Position numbers and translations under genes: made by a program | Shown here: positions 36,001 to 49,200 of the stretch, piece by piece | How positions within the stretch are numbered: position 1 is the stretch's first letter | Layout of the letters: every line of letters begins with the position of its first letter | Notes under the pieces: model-generated | What the model saw: the letters and a program-made list of their open reading frames with translations, nothing else | What the model was told of the DNA's origin: nothing | Database searches by the model: none | From: Rostratula benghalensis | Taxonomy: Eukaryota > Chordata > Aves > Charadriiformes > Rostratulidae | NCBI GenBank assembly: GCA_013399305.1 | Contig: VXAI01000140.1 | Coordinates: 1,667,394-1,731,393 of the forward strand | Length of the DNA stretch: 64,000 bases | Reading direction: 5' to 3'

Positions 36001-36962
36001 CCTACAAGTTAAATGCAAATTAATGAAAAGACTTTCACCTTTAATTTGCTTTGGCTTCAAGTGTAATTAACAAGTGCAAGAAAAAAAAGTTCATCATCCT
36101 TCTGAAGAATTCATTTAAAATTCAGAAAATCAGTAGAGCTGTAAGCATGGAAGTTCATTTTCCTACTTCAAACTTGTAAAACATAAGATATAGAACTCAT
36201 TTCGGCCTACCAAGTTGAAGGAAAAAGGCATGATTTCTCAAGCAGTTCTAGGCAGCTAAAGATGCATATAAGTACAAGGAGGATTTTGTACAAGATCTTT
36301 AAGCAGGTTAGGCAGCTAACTCCCTGTTTTGTTAATGGCAGATAAGCACCTAATCCAATTAGGGATGTCCAAGTCCAAGCAGAAGCTTCTTCTGTACCTC
36401 TTACCTGCACATTAGTGCAGTATCCACTACATTTGAGAGTGGTTTGAGTAATCAACTTTAAGCTGTGCCACGTGGGTTTGTTTTTTTCTGTTTTATTTGA
36501 AAGCAAATCAGCAGCAAGTTTGCAAAAACATTCCCAAATCCAAAGACAGCCTTCTGTTATGACTGTCTAACATGCAGACAAAAAAAAAAAATAATTAAAA
36601 AAAAAATCATCGGTTTAGTAAGGTGAAACAGCACTAAATTCATGGCAGTCTGACATTCACTCCTTCTACTGAATTTTAAAAATTTCACCCTTTCCCAAGT
36701 CCATGAATTCCCATATTTGCAGAACTCACTGTATTACATTATGTATAACCCCAAAGATAAACAAACAGAAATGTTATTTCTCAACCCCCCTGGTTCCTCA
36801 ATTCAGTTCACCGCACAGCTGCACAAAGAGCTAGCCAGTGCAACAGACTGGGGGCAGACAACAGCACCCCAAACCTTCACCAGCCTACAGAAGGACGATG
36901 CTACCAGCAGGAAACCCGGCACAGGTGGAACGGGGAGGTCTGCAGCAGGGAGCCAAGCGCCC

Positions 36963-36986
36963 TACACACACACACACACGCACACG
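36963..36986. repeat. (CA)n microsatellite
   Basis: About ten CA units with two interrupting CG steps. Short and probably polymorphic. Confidence 0.85.
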
Positions 36987-38308
36987 CCTATGGCACGAGG
37001 CACAACTGTCAATACCACACTGATACTGCAAGTTTCACACCAATATGCACATCCTCTTGTGGTTCATAAACCATTGAGCATTAATCCTTTACAGAAAAAT
37101 AATAAAATTAGTCATATCCCAAACAAATTTTAAAAAACAATATTTCTTGCTCATTTGATTTAGATAGTTGACCTACAAATTAAGCCATAGTCAATTCACT
37201 CTCAGAATAACTCTTCTGTGAGCGTAGGATAAAGCAGCTGATACATTTCATAAGTTATTTACAAAGATGAACAAAACTATGTCCAAGTTATATGCTTTTC
37301 GACTCTTTTCCTCTCAAACAACAAAACTTTCTCAACCAACTGCTGATGAAATTGTTTCATCAATTCTTCCTCTAAACATCTCAGCACCACACCCATCACA
37401 CACTGGGATTGTTTTCCTTATTTAAAAGCTAATTGCTTCTCGTGAGACATCAATTCTTTTGCACAGTTCATCACAACACATTTTAATGACCCAGTCTTTT
37501 CACTGGGTTTTACATGATCTTGGGGATGTTTACTTACTTTAAATCTGAGAAGGCCTAATTCAATTGATGAAAATGGTACAAGAGAAGCAAATGATCAAGC
37601 CCAGGATACCTGTCAGTTCTTCCTCTATAAAAAGCAAAGTGTGCCTGCACAGATCTGAGAGATTTATTCCCCAACTTTCACTTAGCGACCTCTTCATTCT
37701 GAACTAAGGGGATGGGAAGAACCTGTATTTCATTATGTCATCAACTTCTCTGGTTATTTTTTGCCTTTTTTAGCACATAAGGATTGTGCAATGCAACTAT
37801 GCAGTAGTAACAGACTGATAAAAACATCTAAATGTGTTTGTGAGATCAGAGCATGGCATAACAGTGAGATTACATTAGTAGGCTTTGCTAACTGCACTCA
37901 GACACAAGTTCTTCTCTAAACCATGAGAAGCACTAATCTGAGTATAGCCTACAATACACTATAAACATCAAATACTAATCCCATGACTTCTTATGTGCAC
38001 AACCATAACGATAGCACCTTCTTAAACTAAATGGTTAAAAAAGTTACCTTACAAACAATCACTAGGGATTAAAATTGCATGTACCTGAAAAAGATTTGAA
38101 AAAATTTGAAAAGGAAATGGATGTCTATTTGCTTCAAATCCACTTATGCACTGTAAAGTAATAGGAAATATAATAAATAGATATACTAGGGGAAAAAAAT
38201 AACCACAGACTGACAACCTACAAAAGGGACAAAGACAGTCTCTAGCTTCTAGAGGTGATCAAACCCAATAGCTTTCCAGAAACATGAAAACCAGACACAT
38301 CAAAAGGC

Positions 38309-38461
38309 TCACAGATTCATAGAATGGTTAGAATTGGAAGGGACTTTAAAGATCATTGAATTCCAACCCCCCTGCCATGGTCAGGAACACCTCCTGCTAG
38401 AGCAGGTTGCTTAAAGCCCTGTCCAGCCTGGCCTTGAACACTTCCAGGGATGGGGAATCCC
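38309..38461 (-). mobile_element. CR1 3' end fragment, reverse orientation
   Basis: It begins with the reverse-complemented CR1 tail ('attcatagaatggttagaat'), then 'tggaagggactttaaagatc', 'cccctgccatgg', 'agcaggttgcttaaagccct', 'gtccagcctggccttgaaca' and 'cttccagggatgggg'. The copy is about 150 bases, severely 5'-truncated, and sits in B3GNT2 intron 1. Confidence 0.92.
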
Positions 38462-41400
38462 ATAATGTATTTTAACGAAATATATATTTTTCCTATATTC
38501 TGTGCTTTCTACAAAAATACACCAAACTAAATAAAACAGATTAAAATCTTGTTGCCACAGTACATATACTCTTGCCTATAGCTTTCCCATCCTCCCCGTT
38601 TGGCCTATTCTTAGCAAGTTTTAGAATTATACAGTTTAAGAAGCTTTAAGTGTGCAACAAACCTTAAAAAATCTTCAGAAGCTCTACTATGTAGAATACA
38701 AATGCTTCAACTAAGAAAGAATTAATGGGATTTTTACAGTACGAAACATAACCAAATGTAGTAAAATACAGATATCTGGAACATCAACCCTTGATGCTTT
38801 TCTCACAGAGCTACTCAGTCACTTTCCATCAAAACCCAGAAGTCACACAGAAAAAGCCCATCAATTAACTAACCTCATGGTTTCACAAGTTGTCTGAAAG
38901 AAAGATTTTACAAGATAATTTGACACATCTGTCAAAAATGCAGTCACTTGCTGAAAAAGAACAAGTGACCAAAGAAATTGGCTGAGGATTTTAATATCAT
39001 TCAACCTTTTTCCTCTCCTTAAGTTAATACAGCTATACAGACTTCAGCCAAGTATATGTATCAATAACAAGCCATGCCTGCTTTTATTGGCTGTGGTAGG
39101 AGACATATGACTACATCATATCCTTCAGCACTATCAGTACTGCCATGGACTGGCTTTTACCACCACCATTTGTTCTCCTTCAAGTGGTTTAACAGAGCGA
39201 ACAGGAAAAATCACTATCAGAACTAGTCCCACTAGAAAAGTAGCTGCACCAGGTGGCAGTAAAATGACAATTGCTAAGGCTCCTGGCATCAACCAGTCAC
39301 CACAGAAGAACAGTCCTCTGAAAGACTTCATTCTCTAAGGAGAATGATACTCCAAGGAGTAGGTAGGAAAATGAAGACTCCAGTCTTGCATTTTCTCCCA
39401 TACTCAGCGTAATTTGTTCATGGAGGCAATTGCATTATTCATCAGCACAGAATACAAAAACACTCTACCCACTTCCCATCAAAGCTTTTCTGAGCAAGTA
39501 CTAATTTTATACTGATCTCCACAGCAGCATCTCCATTACCTGGAAATATTTAAGAAAATTTAGGAGCAGTTTGCAGGCAATAATAAAACTTTGAACACCA
39601 GCGACACTGTCTTCATCAGGAACAGTCTCTGGGACGATTAGTGAATTGTATCTATTATGAGAGAGGGCATCAGACAGTCAGCTAGCACTCCCAATCATCT
39701 TATGCACAACCTTCAAAACAAGTCCCTTCAGCAGTATTATTTTGCTGCTGTACCTCATTTTCCTCCACCTTCCTCGTCTATTTATAGTACGTAGGAAAAA
39801 GAAACAAGCAAAATCCCCTGCAAAACCAGTTTAGAAATGCCAAAATTATTTAAGTTCTAATTTTTTATCACTTTATGCAGTGCCTGTAGCTTCCTTATAG
39901 TCATACTACATCATCTCAGGTAGAAAAATCACACTTCCAAAGGACACAGCAAAATCAGGGTTTTCTTTAACCTGAAAGATTTTTATTCTAACTGACAGCA
40001 TTATACTTTTAAGTATACAGCAAACATTCTGTATTTTAATTCAACCCCAATACAGTAGTATTTTTCAAAGAGTCTATTATCTTCAAGTTGTTCATGACTC
40101 CAGAAAAAAAACAATCAACCAAACCCAAACATTAGAGACTACACATGCTGAATAAGAAAAGCTGATTCTCCGTTTTGTTTCCTTCAAGCCTTCAGTAATA
40201 ACTTAGAGCTCGTTCAACTCCTCCAATGGTTTCTACAGGCATTAGGCTCGGTCCCTAATGTGACAAGGCAGCTGCTGCCAGCAGCCAGCCAGTTCCCCAG
40301 CTTGCCATCGGAACAAAGCACCAGTGTCCCACTCACCGAGGTGTCATCTGTTCCCCTACCCGCACACACACCCCTCCGTGACAGCAAGAAAATCTGACGT
40401 AAAAGCGGAACTGCAAGAGAACATGAAACCGTTTTGAGCAACTTTAAAAAAGAGCGAAATTTGAGGCCGTCTCTCTTTAAGGCAGGGGAGGAATAATTAA
40501 CCAGATATTTCCTCAAAGGAGAACACTATAATCATGTTTCCTCAACAACTTTCAGATTATATATTTAGCATGTAATTCTATGCATACATCCTTCCACAGC
40601 ACGATTAAACTCTTCTGCGCCCAAATTAACTAAACATTTAAAAGAAAAAACCCAAACAAAACAGACAAAAAAGCAGCTGGACCAAGTAAACTCTTATAAA
40701 AACAAACATTAGCGTTTAATAATCAACTCCAACAGCACTGAATATTTCAGGAGGTCGGACTAAAGGGTTACTCAAGTAACTTTCACCATAAATTTTTACA
40801 GGATGACTAATAAATTGTGAGCTGCAGTTTGGCCCCAAACACAGCTAGTAACCTGAAGTCCCCTTCTGATAGGGGTACAGTATGTCTCAGGAAATTTAAA
40901 GGCCTAAAAAGTATCGTGTTGTGGAGCACAAATATTCAATGCCAGCTCCCATAAAACCAGCATTTCCCCCTTTTTTCAGGTTCACCAAAATCCAGACTTA
41001 AAGCCACCACCTCAGCGCTATACTGTAATAGCAAAATCCTAACGCAGCGCTGATGTTAATAATTAACCTACTCGGTTACAGTCTGATAATTAGCTGACCC
41101 CAGGAACTGTGCGAGTCTCCCAGTTCCACCACCACCCTCGAAGACAAACCGACGGGCGCTCCCGTGCCTTGTCCCCTCCTCTCGCCAAGAGGAGGATTGC
41201 AGCAGCGCCCAGCACTGCAGCAACCCTACCTCTCAGATTTTATCGGGGGGAAAAAAAAAAAAAATAATCACGGTTTCGGCATCAACTCCGCCTCTAAATA
41301 GGAGGGGGGGAGAACAAAAAAAACTAAAAGCGACGACAAGCATACAGTCATTTAGCTCGGCTGAGCTGGCCTAAGGTTCATCCATGCCAGCAGATCGCGC

Positions 41401-41704
41401 CTCAGCCTCCTTTCCTCACGCCGAGTTTGTGGCAACGTGTGCCGGCTGCTCTTCTGCGCTAGGAGAGAGATTTAGTGCCCCGTGGTTTAACCCCTCCCTT
41501 TCCACCGCCTGCCACCTCCCCTACCGGAGGAAAAAAAAAAAAAAAAAATTAAAAAACCCCCAAATCCTAAATATATAGGTCCCGAGCGTTACCCCCTGCC
41601 CGTCACTGTGTTGCTGTCAGTACAAAAAAAACAACAAACGAACCAAAACTACTAGGCTAAAACCCTACGATCTGGAAAATGAGGAGAGATTAAAATAAGT
41701 ATTT

Positions 41705-41728
41705 AAAAAAAAAAAAAATTTTTTTTTT
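41705..41728. repeat. A14T10 palindromic homopolymer block
   Basis: Fourteen A are followed directly by ten T, about 75 bases from the start of the N gap. The run is self-complementary. With the GC-rich island on its other side it may explain the assembly break. Confidence 0.9.
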
Positions 41729-41802
41729 CTCCTTCACGCTCGTCCCTCCCCAGCCCTTTTCGTAGCGCCGATCCCCACCCGAAAAGGCAGCACCGACGTT
41801 GG

Positions 41803-42545
41803 NNNNNNNNNNNNNNNNNNNNNNNNNNNNNNNNNNNNNNNNNNNNNNNNNNNNNNNNNNNNNNNNNNNNNNNNNNNNNNNNNNNNNNNNNNNNNNNNNN
41901 NNNNNNNNNNNNNNNNNNNNNNNNNNNNNNNNNNNNNNNNNNNNNNNNNNNNNNNNNNNNNNNNNNNNNNNNNNNNNNNNNNNNNNNNNNNNNNNNNNNN
42001 NNNNNNNNNNNNNNNNNNNNNNNNNNNNNNNNNNNNNNNNNNNNNNNNNNNNNNNNNNNNNNNNNNNNNNNNNNNNNNNNNNNNNNNNNNNNNNNNNNNN
42101 NNNNNNNNNNNNNNNNNNNNNNNNNNNNNNNNNNNNNNNNNNNNNNNNNNNNNNNNNNNNNNNNNNNNNNNNNNNNNNNNNNNNNNNNNNNNNNNNNNNN
42201 NNNNNNNNNNNNNNNNNNNNNNNNNNNNNNNNNNNNNNNNNNNNNNNNNNNNNNNNNNNNNNNNNNNNNNNNNNNNNNNNNNNNNNNNNNNNNNNNNNNN
42301 NNNNNNNNNNNNNNNNNNNNNNNNNNNNNNNNNNNNNNNNNNNNNNNNNNNNNNNNNNNNNNNNNNNNNNNNNNNNNNNNNNNNNNNNNNNNNNNNNNNN
42401 NNNNNNNNNNNNNNNNNNNNNNNNNNNNNNNNNNNNNNNNNNNNNNNNNNNNNNNNNNNNNNNNNNNNNNNNNNNNNNNNNNNNNNNNNNNNNNNNNNNN
42501 NNNNNNNNNNNNNNNNNNNNNNNNNNNNNNNNNNNNNNNNNNNNN
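41803..42545. other. Assembly gap, 743 N
   Basis: Unresolved bases inside the CpG island. The ORFs that appear to span it (337, 376 and 421 codons) are artefacts of translating N. Confidence 1.
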
Positions 42546-42573
42546 GCCCAGCCTCCGTGGCGCCCGCCCGCCG

Positions 42574-42584
42574 CCCGCCATGTT
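42574..42584 (-). promoter_or_regulatory. YY1-like site at gap edge
   Basis: The minus strand reads AACATGGCGGG, ten of eleven matches to the YY1 consensus AANATGGCGGC. Such sites typically sit just downstream of transcription starts at CpG-island promoters and often overlap an initiator ATG. That suggests the start site lies close upstream, near 42.6-42.7 kb. Position and sequence are seen; function is inferred. Confidence 0.5.
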
Positions 42585-43210
42585 CTGCCTCGACGCCTCA
42601 CCCGCTCCCTGCGACAAACCCCCGCCACGCCGTCGAGGGACACATCGGTCGCTGTAAAATACGGCGGCGCAGACTGTGGGTACGGGATGGTGGTAGGCCT
42701 CACCCCGGCGCCTCCTTCTAGGAGGGAGGGAGCCTGGTCTGGGCGCCGTTCCTCCAGGGAGAGAGCAGCGTTTGGCCAGGCAGAAAGGCAGACGCATGTA
42801 TGTCCGCCAGTGGCGGGAGAAGGTGAGGCGATGCCTCCTTCTCTGCCTCCTGAAATAATAAAGGAACGTATTTTTTTTTTTGAGGTAAAACAGTTCTACG
42901 AACCGACAGCTGCAGGGGCTGCTGGTTGAGCCTAGAAAACATCTTTGTGACAATGACCCCCCAGCCATGCTGTAAAGTGCCGTTCCACACTTCTATTTTT
43001 TTATTTTCTCTCCGTTTTTTTAGCAAGGTAATTGCAGCTGGCTCAGTTCCACATGGTGGTCCGCAAAGCTTTTCTTACTGAGTTCAGAGGGGAGAAGAGT
43101 AGTACTGGTTTGGGCTCTCAGTGCTTCCCTTGGTAAAGAAGCTTCAGATTTTGGAAATTGGCCCTCTAGAGCTGATACTAATCATGCATGACTCACTCAT
43201 TAGCAACTCT

Positions 43211-43242
43211 TTTTTGTTGTTGTTGTTGTTGTTTGTTTATTT
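43211..43242 (+). repeat. (TTG)n/(TTTG) microsatellite
   Basis: Tandem TTG units grade into GTTT units, about 32 bases in total. Confidence 0.85.
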
Positions 43243-46200
43243 GCTAAGATGATGAGACTACAAATCCCGGCCAAATATCCCTGTGGAAATAAACTAGCGA
43301 AATCTCCAAGGCCCAGGATGCTTACTGAAATAAAACATAAAAATGAGTGCTGCTACAGCAAGGGAGTACAGTCTTCAGTCTTCTTGCAGCCAGATCAATA
43401 GCAACCAGCAGACAGATTTACAGTTTCTGTGGACTGTGAACCTCACAGCTTTTTGTACAGGAAGAAAATGAAACACATGCCATTTGTTTCTATTTTTAGC
43501 ACCTGCATTCTCAATCCAATATAAGGAGAGGCCCAACCAAAGCAATTATCTCAATGTCACCTGGCACAGTCAATTTTAAACCAGTTTTCACTGCAGCTGG
43601 AGAGGTAAGCCTGTCCCCACAACCCATGAAAATGGATGTTTCTGCACATATTTTACAGGGCTCATTTTCATCAAGACTCAGTAACTGATGTGTACAGCCA
43701 TAAACATGGCTGGTTTGGTAAACAGCACTGAGTCCACAGCACATACTGAGCTCCCCAAACTCCCTGTCCTTAAACACTGGAGGCCCACAGAAAACCCGTG
43801 GTGAGTCTCCTGGGGCCACTCCAAAATCTCGCTCAAGGGCCTGGGAGGAATGTCCCCATCCACAATGGGCTGGGAGGGACATTACATATTTCATCCCTCC
43901 TCAAATATTTATATATGTCCTTCACATTTGAGTAAAGCTGTCATTTTGACCAAACTGGAAAGATTACAGCAAAAGGAGAAATTACCCTAAATCAGCAAGC
44001 ATCCTTGTCCATTAAGTAACACAAGGCTCAAAAGGAGAATTAAGCATCTGGCAGCCAGGAGCTTGGCTCCACTGCACAGGAAATTTCATAACAATATGTT
44101 TTGAGATCAATTTAAAAAACAAAACCAAAAATCATCTAGTGTCACATAACACTGAATCCTAAGGAGACTGGAAAAACATAGGAAAGCTGAAAAGTTTGGA
44201 TAATGGTAAAATGCTCTGCTGTCATGGAGGGAAAGATCTCTCCTGGTCCAACACTCAGGGCAGTGCTTGCTCTTCTGTCCATCACTGACTCAACTGGTCA
44301 CAGGGCAGCCTTGTCAACCCCTGAGCAGGGCTGGGTGGGAGAGGTGGGGGAATGTTTAATCCAAACAGGTTCCCTGGTCCAATTTACAGCCAAGCCTCAA
44401 AAATGAGCTGAAATGGGGAAAAGTAGCCAAGAACTGATGCTGCCAGTGAGCACGGTGTATTTGCAAACTGTCATCTGACTGCAGTGCTTCTGCTGTGCTT
44501 GGTGCAGCTCAAACCCTCAGTATGGGGTAAAGCACCATCCTGGGGCAGGGGGTGAGCCTCAGCCTGCTACAACAGGACAAAAACAGCTCCAGCTTGAAAC
44601 CCAAATCTGCTCTGTCAGTCATCAGGTTTAATAAAGTCTCATTAGCACAAAACAATCCCACAGAGGAACTCTCCCCAGGTCCTGCTCTGACATCTTCCCT
44701 TCAGTTCAAGCAGCCTCCTTCCCCACATACTTTCCCTGGGGGCCAGGACACCTCCTTGTACATCCCTGTCCCCGCTGGGGTTTAAGGGAAATACCTTGTT
44801 TAAAAGCCCCTTGGTCCCTCCCAGATTCATATGTATTTTATTTTAATTTAATTTTATTTCTCTCTCTTCTTACTTTTTCAGCAGGCCCTGTTGCTTACAG
44901 CCACTTGAGATGGGAGAAAACATGGCTGTCAGGCAAGGACACGAATCCTCACCATGCTGTGTCACGACCTGATACAGCCTTACATATTTATTAATAGGAA
45001 CCAGTTGCCAACAGCACCCAAACACATTGTTCCCAGGCTTTTGCTGCTGTTGTTTGACAGGGCCAGCTGGGGTAGAGGATTTTGTATCCAGCTGTTGAGA
45101 CAGGTAGAGGGGTGCCAGAGTAATGAGTAGCCTCGTAAAAATGCAATTTTTAAAGCTCTGGCCACAGAGGAGACACTAATTAGTAGACACATCATCCCAG
45201 TGTGACTGACTGGGACATGCATGGTAGGATGAAGCAGGACATGAGGAATCACCTCTAAACACAGAGGTGCAACCTCTCCTGGATGGCTGGTTGTGGTTGA
45301 GTGAAACTAAGCAAGCCCTGAAAATGTTGATGTTAAATTTGTTCTGCAGTTTGCTTCATTAGAAAGGAACCAGGATTTTCATGTCTGAGCTCTGTAAAGC
45401 CAAGTTTTGTTATAGGCACGGTAGTAAATTGTTGCTTTTTCTTCCCCTTTCTCTCCTGTGGAGGAGAGCAAATGCTTTTGTCAGCTGTTGTCAGCGGTAC
45501 ATGCATGCTTGAATTTGGTCAGAATCTGGACTAACTTTTTTTAAAACACCATTTTCTTTCAGCATCATGATGCAAATTGTTAGACCTTGCCAGTGAGTCA
45601 CAGAGAATTAAAGATTTCTCAAGGGCTGGTTACAGGGAAGTTGTATGTTCAAGGTGTATTGCCACTTGGTAACACAAATTCTTGGTGCATTAATTTTTCC
45701 ATAGGTAGTGTGATGGGCACAACAGCCAGAAAAGAGAGTGTTTTAGAAGGATTCAGCTCTTATTTTTTATCAAATTCAAAATAATTTCTATTTTTTCCAA
45801 GCTTTTTATTCATTGCTGTCATTGCAGTTGGGTTCATTGGAACCAAAGCTGATTGGGGGGCTACCACATGTACAGCTGTGGCAATAAGCTGTGTGCACTG
45901 GCCTTTTCTCTAGCATTTGCCTGTTAATTAATAATTGGTTCATTGCCAGGAGCAAAGGAGAAGTAGGAATGAGTCCCAGGTTATGAAATCTTCAAGGCAA
46001 GAGCGAGAGATGTCAGATAACGTTCAGGCTGCAGCCAGATGGGGCCTAGCTGTGGGGCTCTTGCCCCTGGGGACCGTGGGCTGCTTTCCCAGGGGAGCCA
46101 CAGCATGCCCCAGCCCACCACGTCTCCCATGCTCATCCCAGCAGCTGCAGGCATGTCCTCCCCCAGCAAGCAGAAAGCAGCAGGCACAGGATTTTCCCTT

Positions 46201-49200
46201 GGACCTGGGTATTGCCTGGCATTCCCAGCTTGCAGCCACCCTCACGAAGACAGTCAGTGCCTTCTTCAAAGCACACACCCACCACGTGGGCCAAAAACAC
46301 AGCTTACTGCAGGCACACGTGTACTGAAATGCTTCCCAACCTCCCTCTTGTAAATGCACACCTGGTTCTCCTGGATCAAATGCTCCCCTAAGACCAGTGC
46401 AGCTGGAATTAATTTTCTGTGATGGACCAAAGCTGATCCAGCTCACAGCTCTATCTGATTCTTGTAAACAGACTGGTGGGGCTAGAGAACATCTGGAACT
46501 AACCTGAGATGCTTATGCAACCAGGGAGGATAAGAACAGAAGATAAAATGTTAAAATTTAAATAATAAGGTGAGCCTAAAGATTGCTCCTGCAGCAACCC
46601 TGACTTTTAAACACTGGAAGTAAGAAAAATAAAAAAATGCAATGACTCCATGCAATTGGAGCTGGAGCATCTCGGTTCCTTCAGGAATGAAACTTACTTT
46701 TCCCACCCAAATATTTGAGCCTGGAATTCAGCCACACAAAGAGCCTCTTCTAGGGCAGGCAAGGTTGGTCAGCAAGACTTGCCAGTGATGTGAATACATT
46801 TTGGTGGTCTCCTCACAGGGTCATTTTCTCCACTTTCTCCCCCTGACACACACATACCGACCAGTGCAGCGAGAGGCACCACTACACAGCTAGTTTGTTT
46901 GCTTCCCTTCCCTTTTATTTTGTGCCTTGGTGAGATGGGGGAAGACCCAAGTGGTATCTTTAGCTTTGGCAAAAACCACTGGCACATTCATCCATGTCCC
47001 CCACAGCAGCACTTGTTTTTCTCTGGAGCGTTGTGGCTTAGCTCTTGCAGGCAAAATGGGGCAGGGTAGTGATGGTGGCAAGAAACTCACCCCTGCTCTG
47101 TTGGGTGCTGTCATTTGCCAGCTGTGGGCAGAGCTGCCTTGTGCTCACACAGATTCACATTTGGCAAGAATAACTACTCCCTGAGCTGACCAGATTAAAA
47201 TCAGTGTTCCCCTGCCCTAGAAGAACATACCCACCTCTTTCTGGCAAAGGCTGAAAACCAGTATTTTTCTCCCAGTGAAATTCCTTTTTCTTGCAGACAG
47301 AAGGCATCTGCAGGCGAGAGGATGGAGAAGAATCCACATGAAATTCAACTTCTACATGAGCAGAAACCAGACAATAATTATTTTGCAAACAACAAAAAAG
47401 TGCTACATACAAAACATCTTTTTTTTTTTTTTTTGTGCCCCAGAAACATGAGCCCTTAATGTCTCTCCTTACCTTGGTTCTGAGGCATCCCACAGTGTTT
47501 TGCAGCAAGACCTGAAGAGCTGCAAAACTGAAAACTGCCAGGTGGCAGAGGCTGCAGCTGAGTCTCTTCAAAGGTAAGAAAACTGTTTACACTTAGGAGA
47601 AAGTGTAATAGATTTCCTTCAGCTGAACCACTTCCATTTTGCTTTTATTTTTTGGCTAGATACAGTTTTAAGCATCAGCAAAATCTCAGCTGTGGGAAAA
47701 CCACTAGCCCTCATGTGTAACTTAGGTTTTTTTCAAACCACCTTGACATCAGGCATGTCCTGGACAAGGCTCTGCTGTGTAATTTCCTTTGGACTCTTAC
47801 AATACCAGCCTGGGTAAGGTGACTCTTAATTAAAACCAGTCTTGTATATGGCATAGGGGTGACATCCAAGTGAGCTGTTTTCTTGGTGGCAGTTTACTAA
47901 GCAAATCAAACCATGCCAACATCATGTGTGGGAGGTTCTTCAAGACACTCCCAACCATTTGGCAAAGTGCTTGCAGCTGGAACCAGAGTGAAATCCTGCT
48001 CAGCCCACAGGGTTGTGTGGCTTTTTCTTTGTTGTGGTAGGCACTTGTCACCAAGGGCTCCTCTTTTGGGTGGCATGAGCAGAGGGTCTCCAAAATCAAG
48101 AGTGGGGAGAACAGCCCTGTCTGAGGAGGGCAGCTGCAGCTCACTCCTAGAGTTGTAGGGTTGAGTTGAGACCTAATGAGGCTGTCTTGAAGCTCCCTGT
48201 AAGGCACTTCTTGGACCCTGTCCAGGGGGAGATACAGGGCATCCTTGGTTTTGTGCCAGCTCTCTGGGGACCCTGGCAGGACAGCAACTACAAAGCTTGG
48301 GTTTGGCCCTGCTGCTCCATGCATCCTCTGTGCCAGGCCCTGGGTGCAAGCACTCATCCAGCACGGTGGGTGCCTGGGTACCTCCCTCCCAGCTCCTAAT
48401 CCGCTGCTGATGGCTTCTCACAGCAGCTCATCTGATTTCCCCCAGATCACGTGTTTTCCCTCTAAACTTTTTATATTTATTTATGCTCCTGAAAGCCACC
48501 TCGGAGACCACAGGCTATTTGCCATTCTGCATTGCTGAATTACACACACCCATCACTACCCAGACCTCACTGCAATGAGGTGGCCAATGCCACCACCCAG
48601 GGTGCAGGACGTGGCCCCTGGCTATAGGAATTACCATATATCAAAGCACAGGATCAGAAAGCTTTTATCTTGTTATTGTAGTATCTGCAGATAAGCTTCA
48701 GAAATCAAGAACAGGGCAAAGGGAAATTAAATAATCCACAGATCTACTTTTAATATCCAGCCTCATACCTACGGGTTCCTGAAAAATTACCTGGAGGGAA
48801 GTTCCCTCCTGCATTAGTGACTGAGATCAGCAATGTAATCAGAGTAAATGAAGGGTTTTCTTCATGCTGCTTGAGAAATCCCTCTGACATGGATATGCTC
48901 ACTATAAATAAATAAAACTGCAGAAACCAGCATGCAGCACAGATGAGATCTAGCCTCGTAAATGATGAAATCCCCATGTATGAAATCGCTGCAGGTTTTG
49001 TGCCTGATCCTATGCATATTTAACCTCTCCCTTGTAAATAGTCCTCTGCAGTTAATGGAGCTGTACTAATTTGTGGTGGCTGGGGATTAAACCGCTGGGG
49101 TTAAGCATTTCTGCAGACTCTTTGCAGCACGTTGTAGTTACAGCGCCGTAGGACAACTTGGAGCTGCTCCTGCTTTGGAAAAAAAAAAAACAAACCACCC

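Larger units (their letters stand above)
21473..41100 (-). other. B3GNT2: B3GNT2 intron 1
   Basis: About 20 kb, AT-rich, between the coding exon and the CpG-island promoter. No coding exon is recognised in it. It contains two CR1 fragments (25960-26075 and 38309-38461), a G-rich quadruplex-like run (24574-24596), A/C-rich low-complexity segments (29975-30065), a CA repeat (36963-36986) and a CRE palindrome at 33489-33496. The upstream edge is uncertain because exon 1 is not resolved. A 65-codon hydrophobic frame at 39134-39331 (minus) is unassigned. Confidence 0.75.
41100..42850 (-). promoter_or_regulatory. B3GNT2: CpG-island promoter region of B3GNT2
   Basis: GC content and CpG density rise sharply from about 41.1 kb and fall after about 42.85 kb, against AT-rich flanks. 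This is the only such island in the window and lies upstream of the B3GNT2 coding exon, so it is inferred to hold exon 1 and the transcription start. Minus-strand donor-like sequences are AG|GTAGGG (41224-41229) inside the island and TCG|GTGAGT (40331-40336) just outside it. Neither can be proven to be the exon 1 donor. A plus-strand AAG|GTGAGG at 42823 would suit a divergent transcript. The core is lost in the 743-base gap. Confidence 0.75.

Noticed and set aside
41690..42968. Long ORFs of 337, 376 and 421 codons
   Set aside because: They are produced by translating the 743 N gap; the flanking residues show no family.
43511..43894. 127-codon minus-strand ORF upstream of B3GNT2
   Set aside because: It contains several Cys-X-X-Cys-like pairs, but no pattern of a zinc finger or known family, and no splice or poly(A) support.
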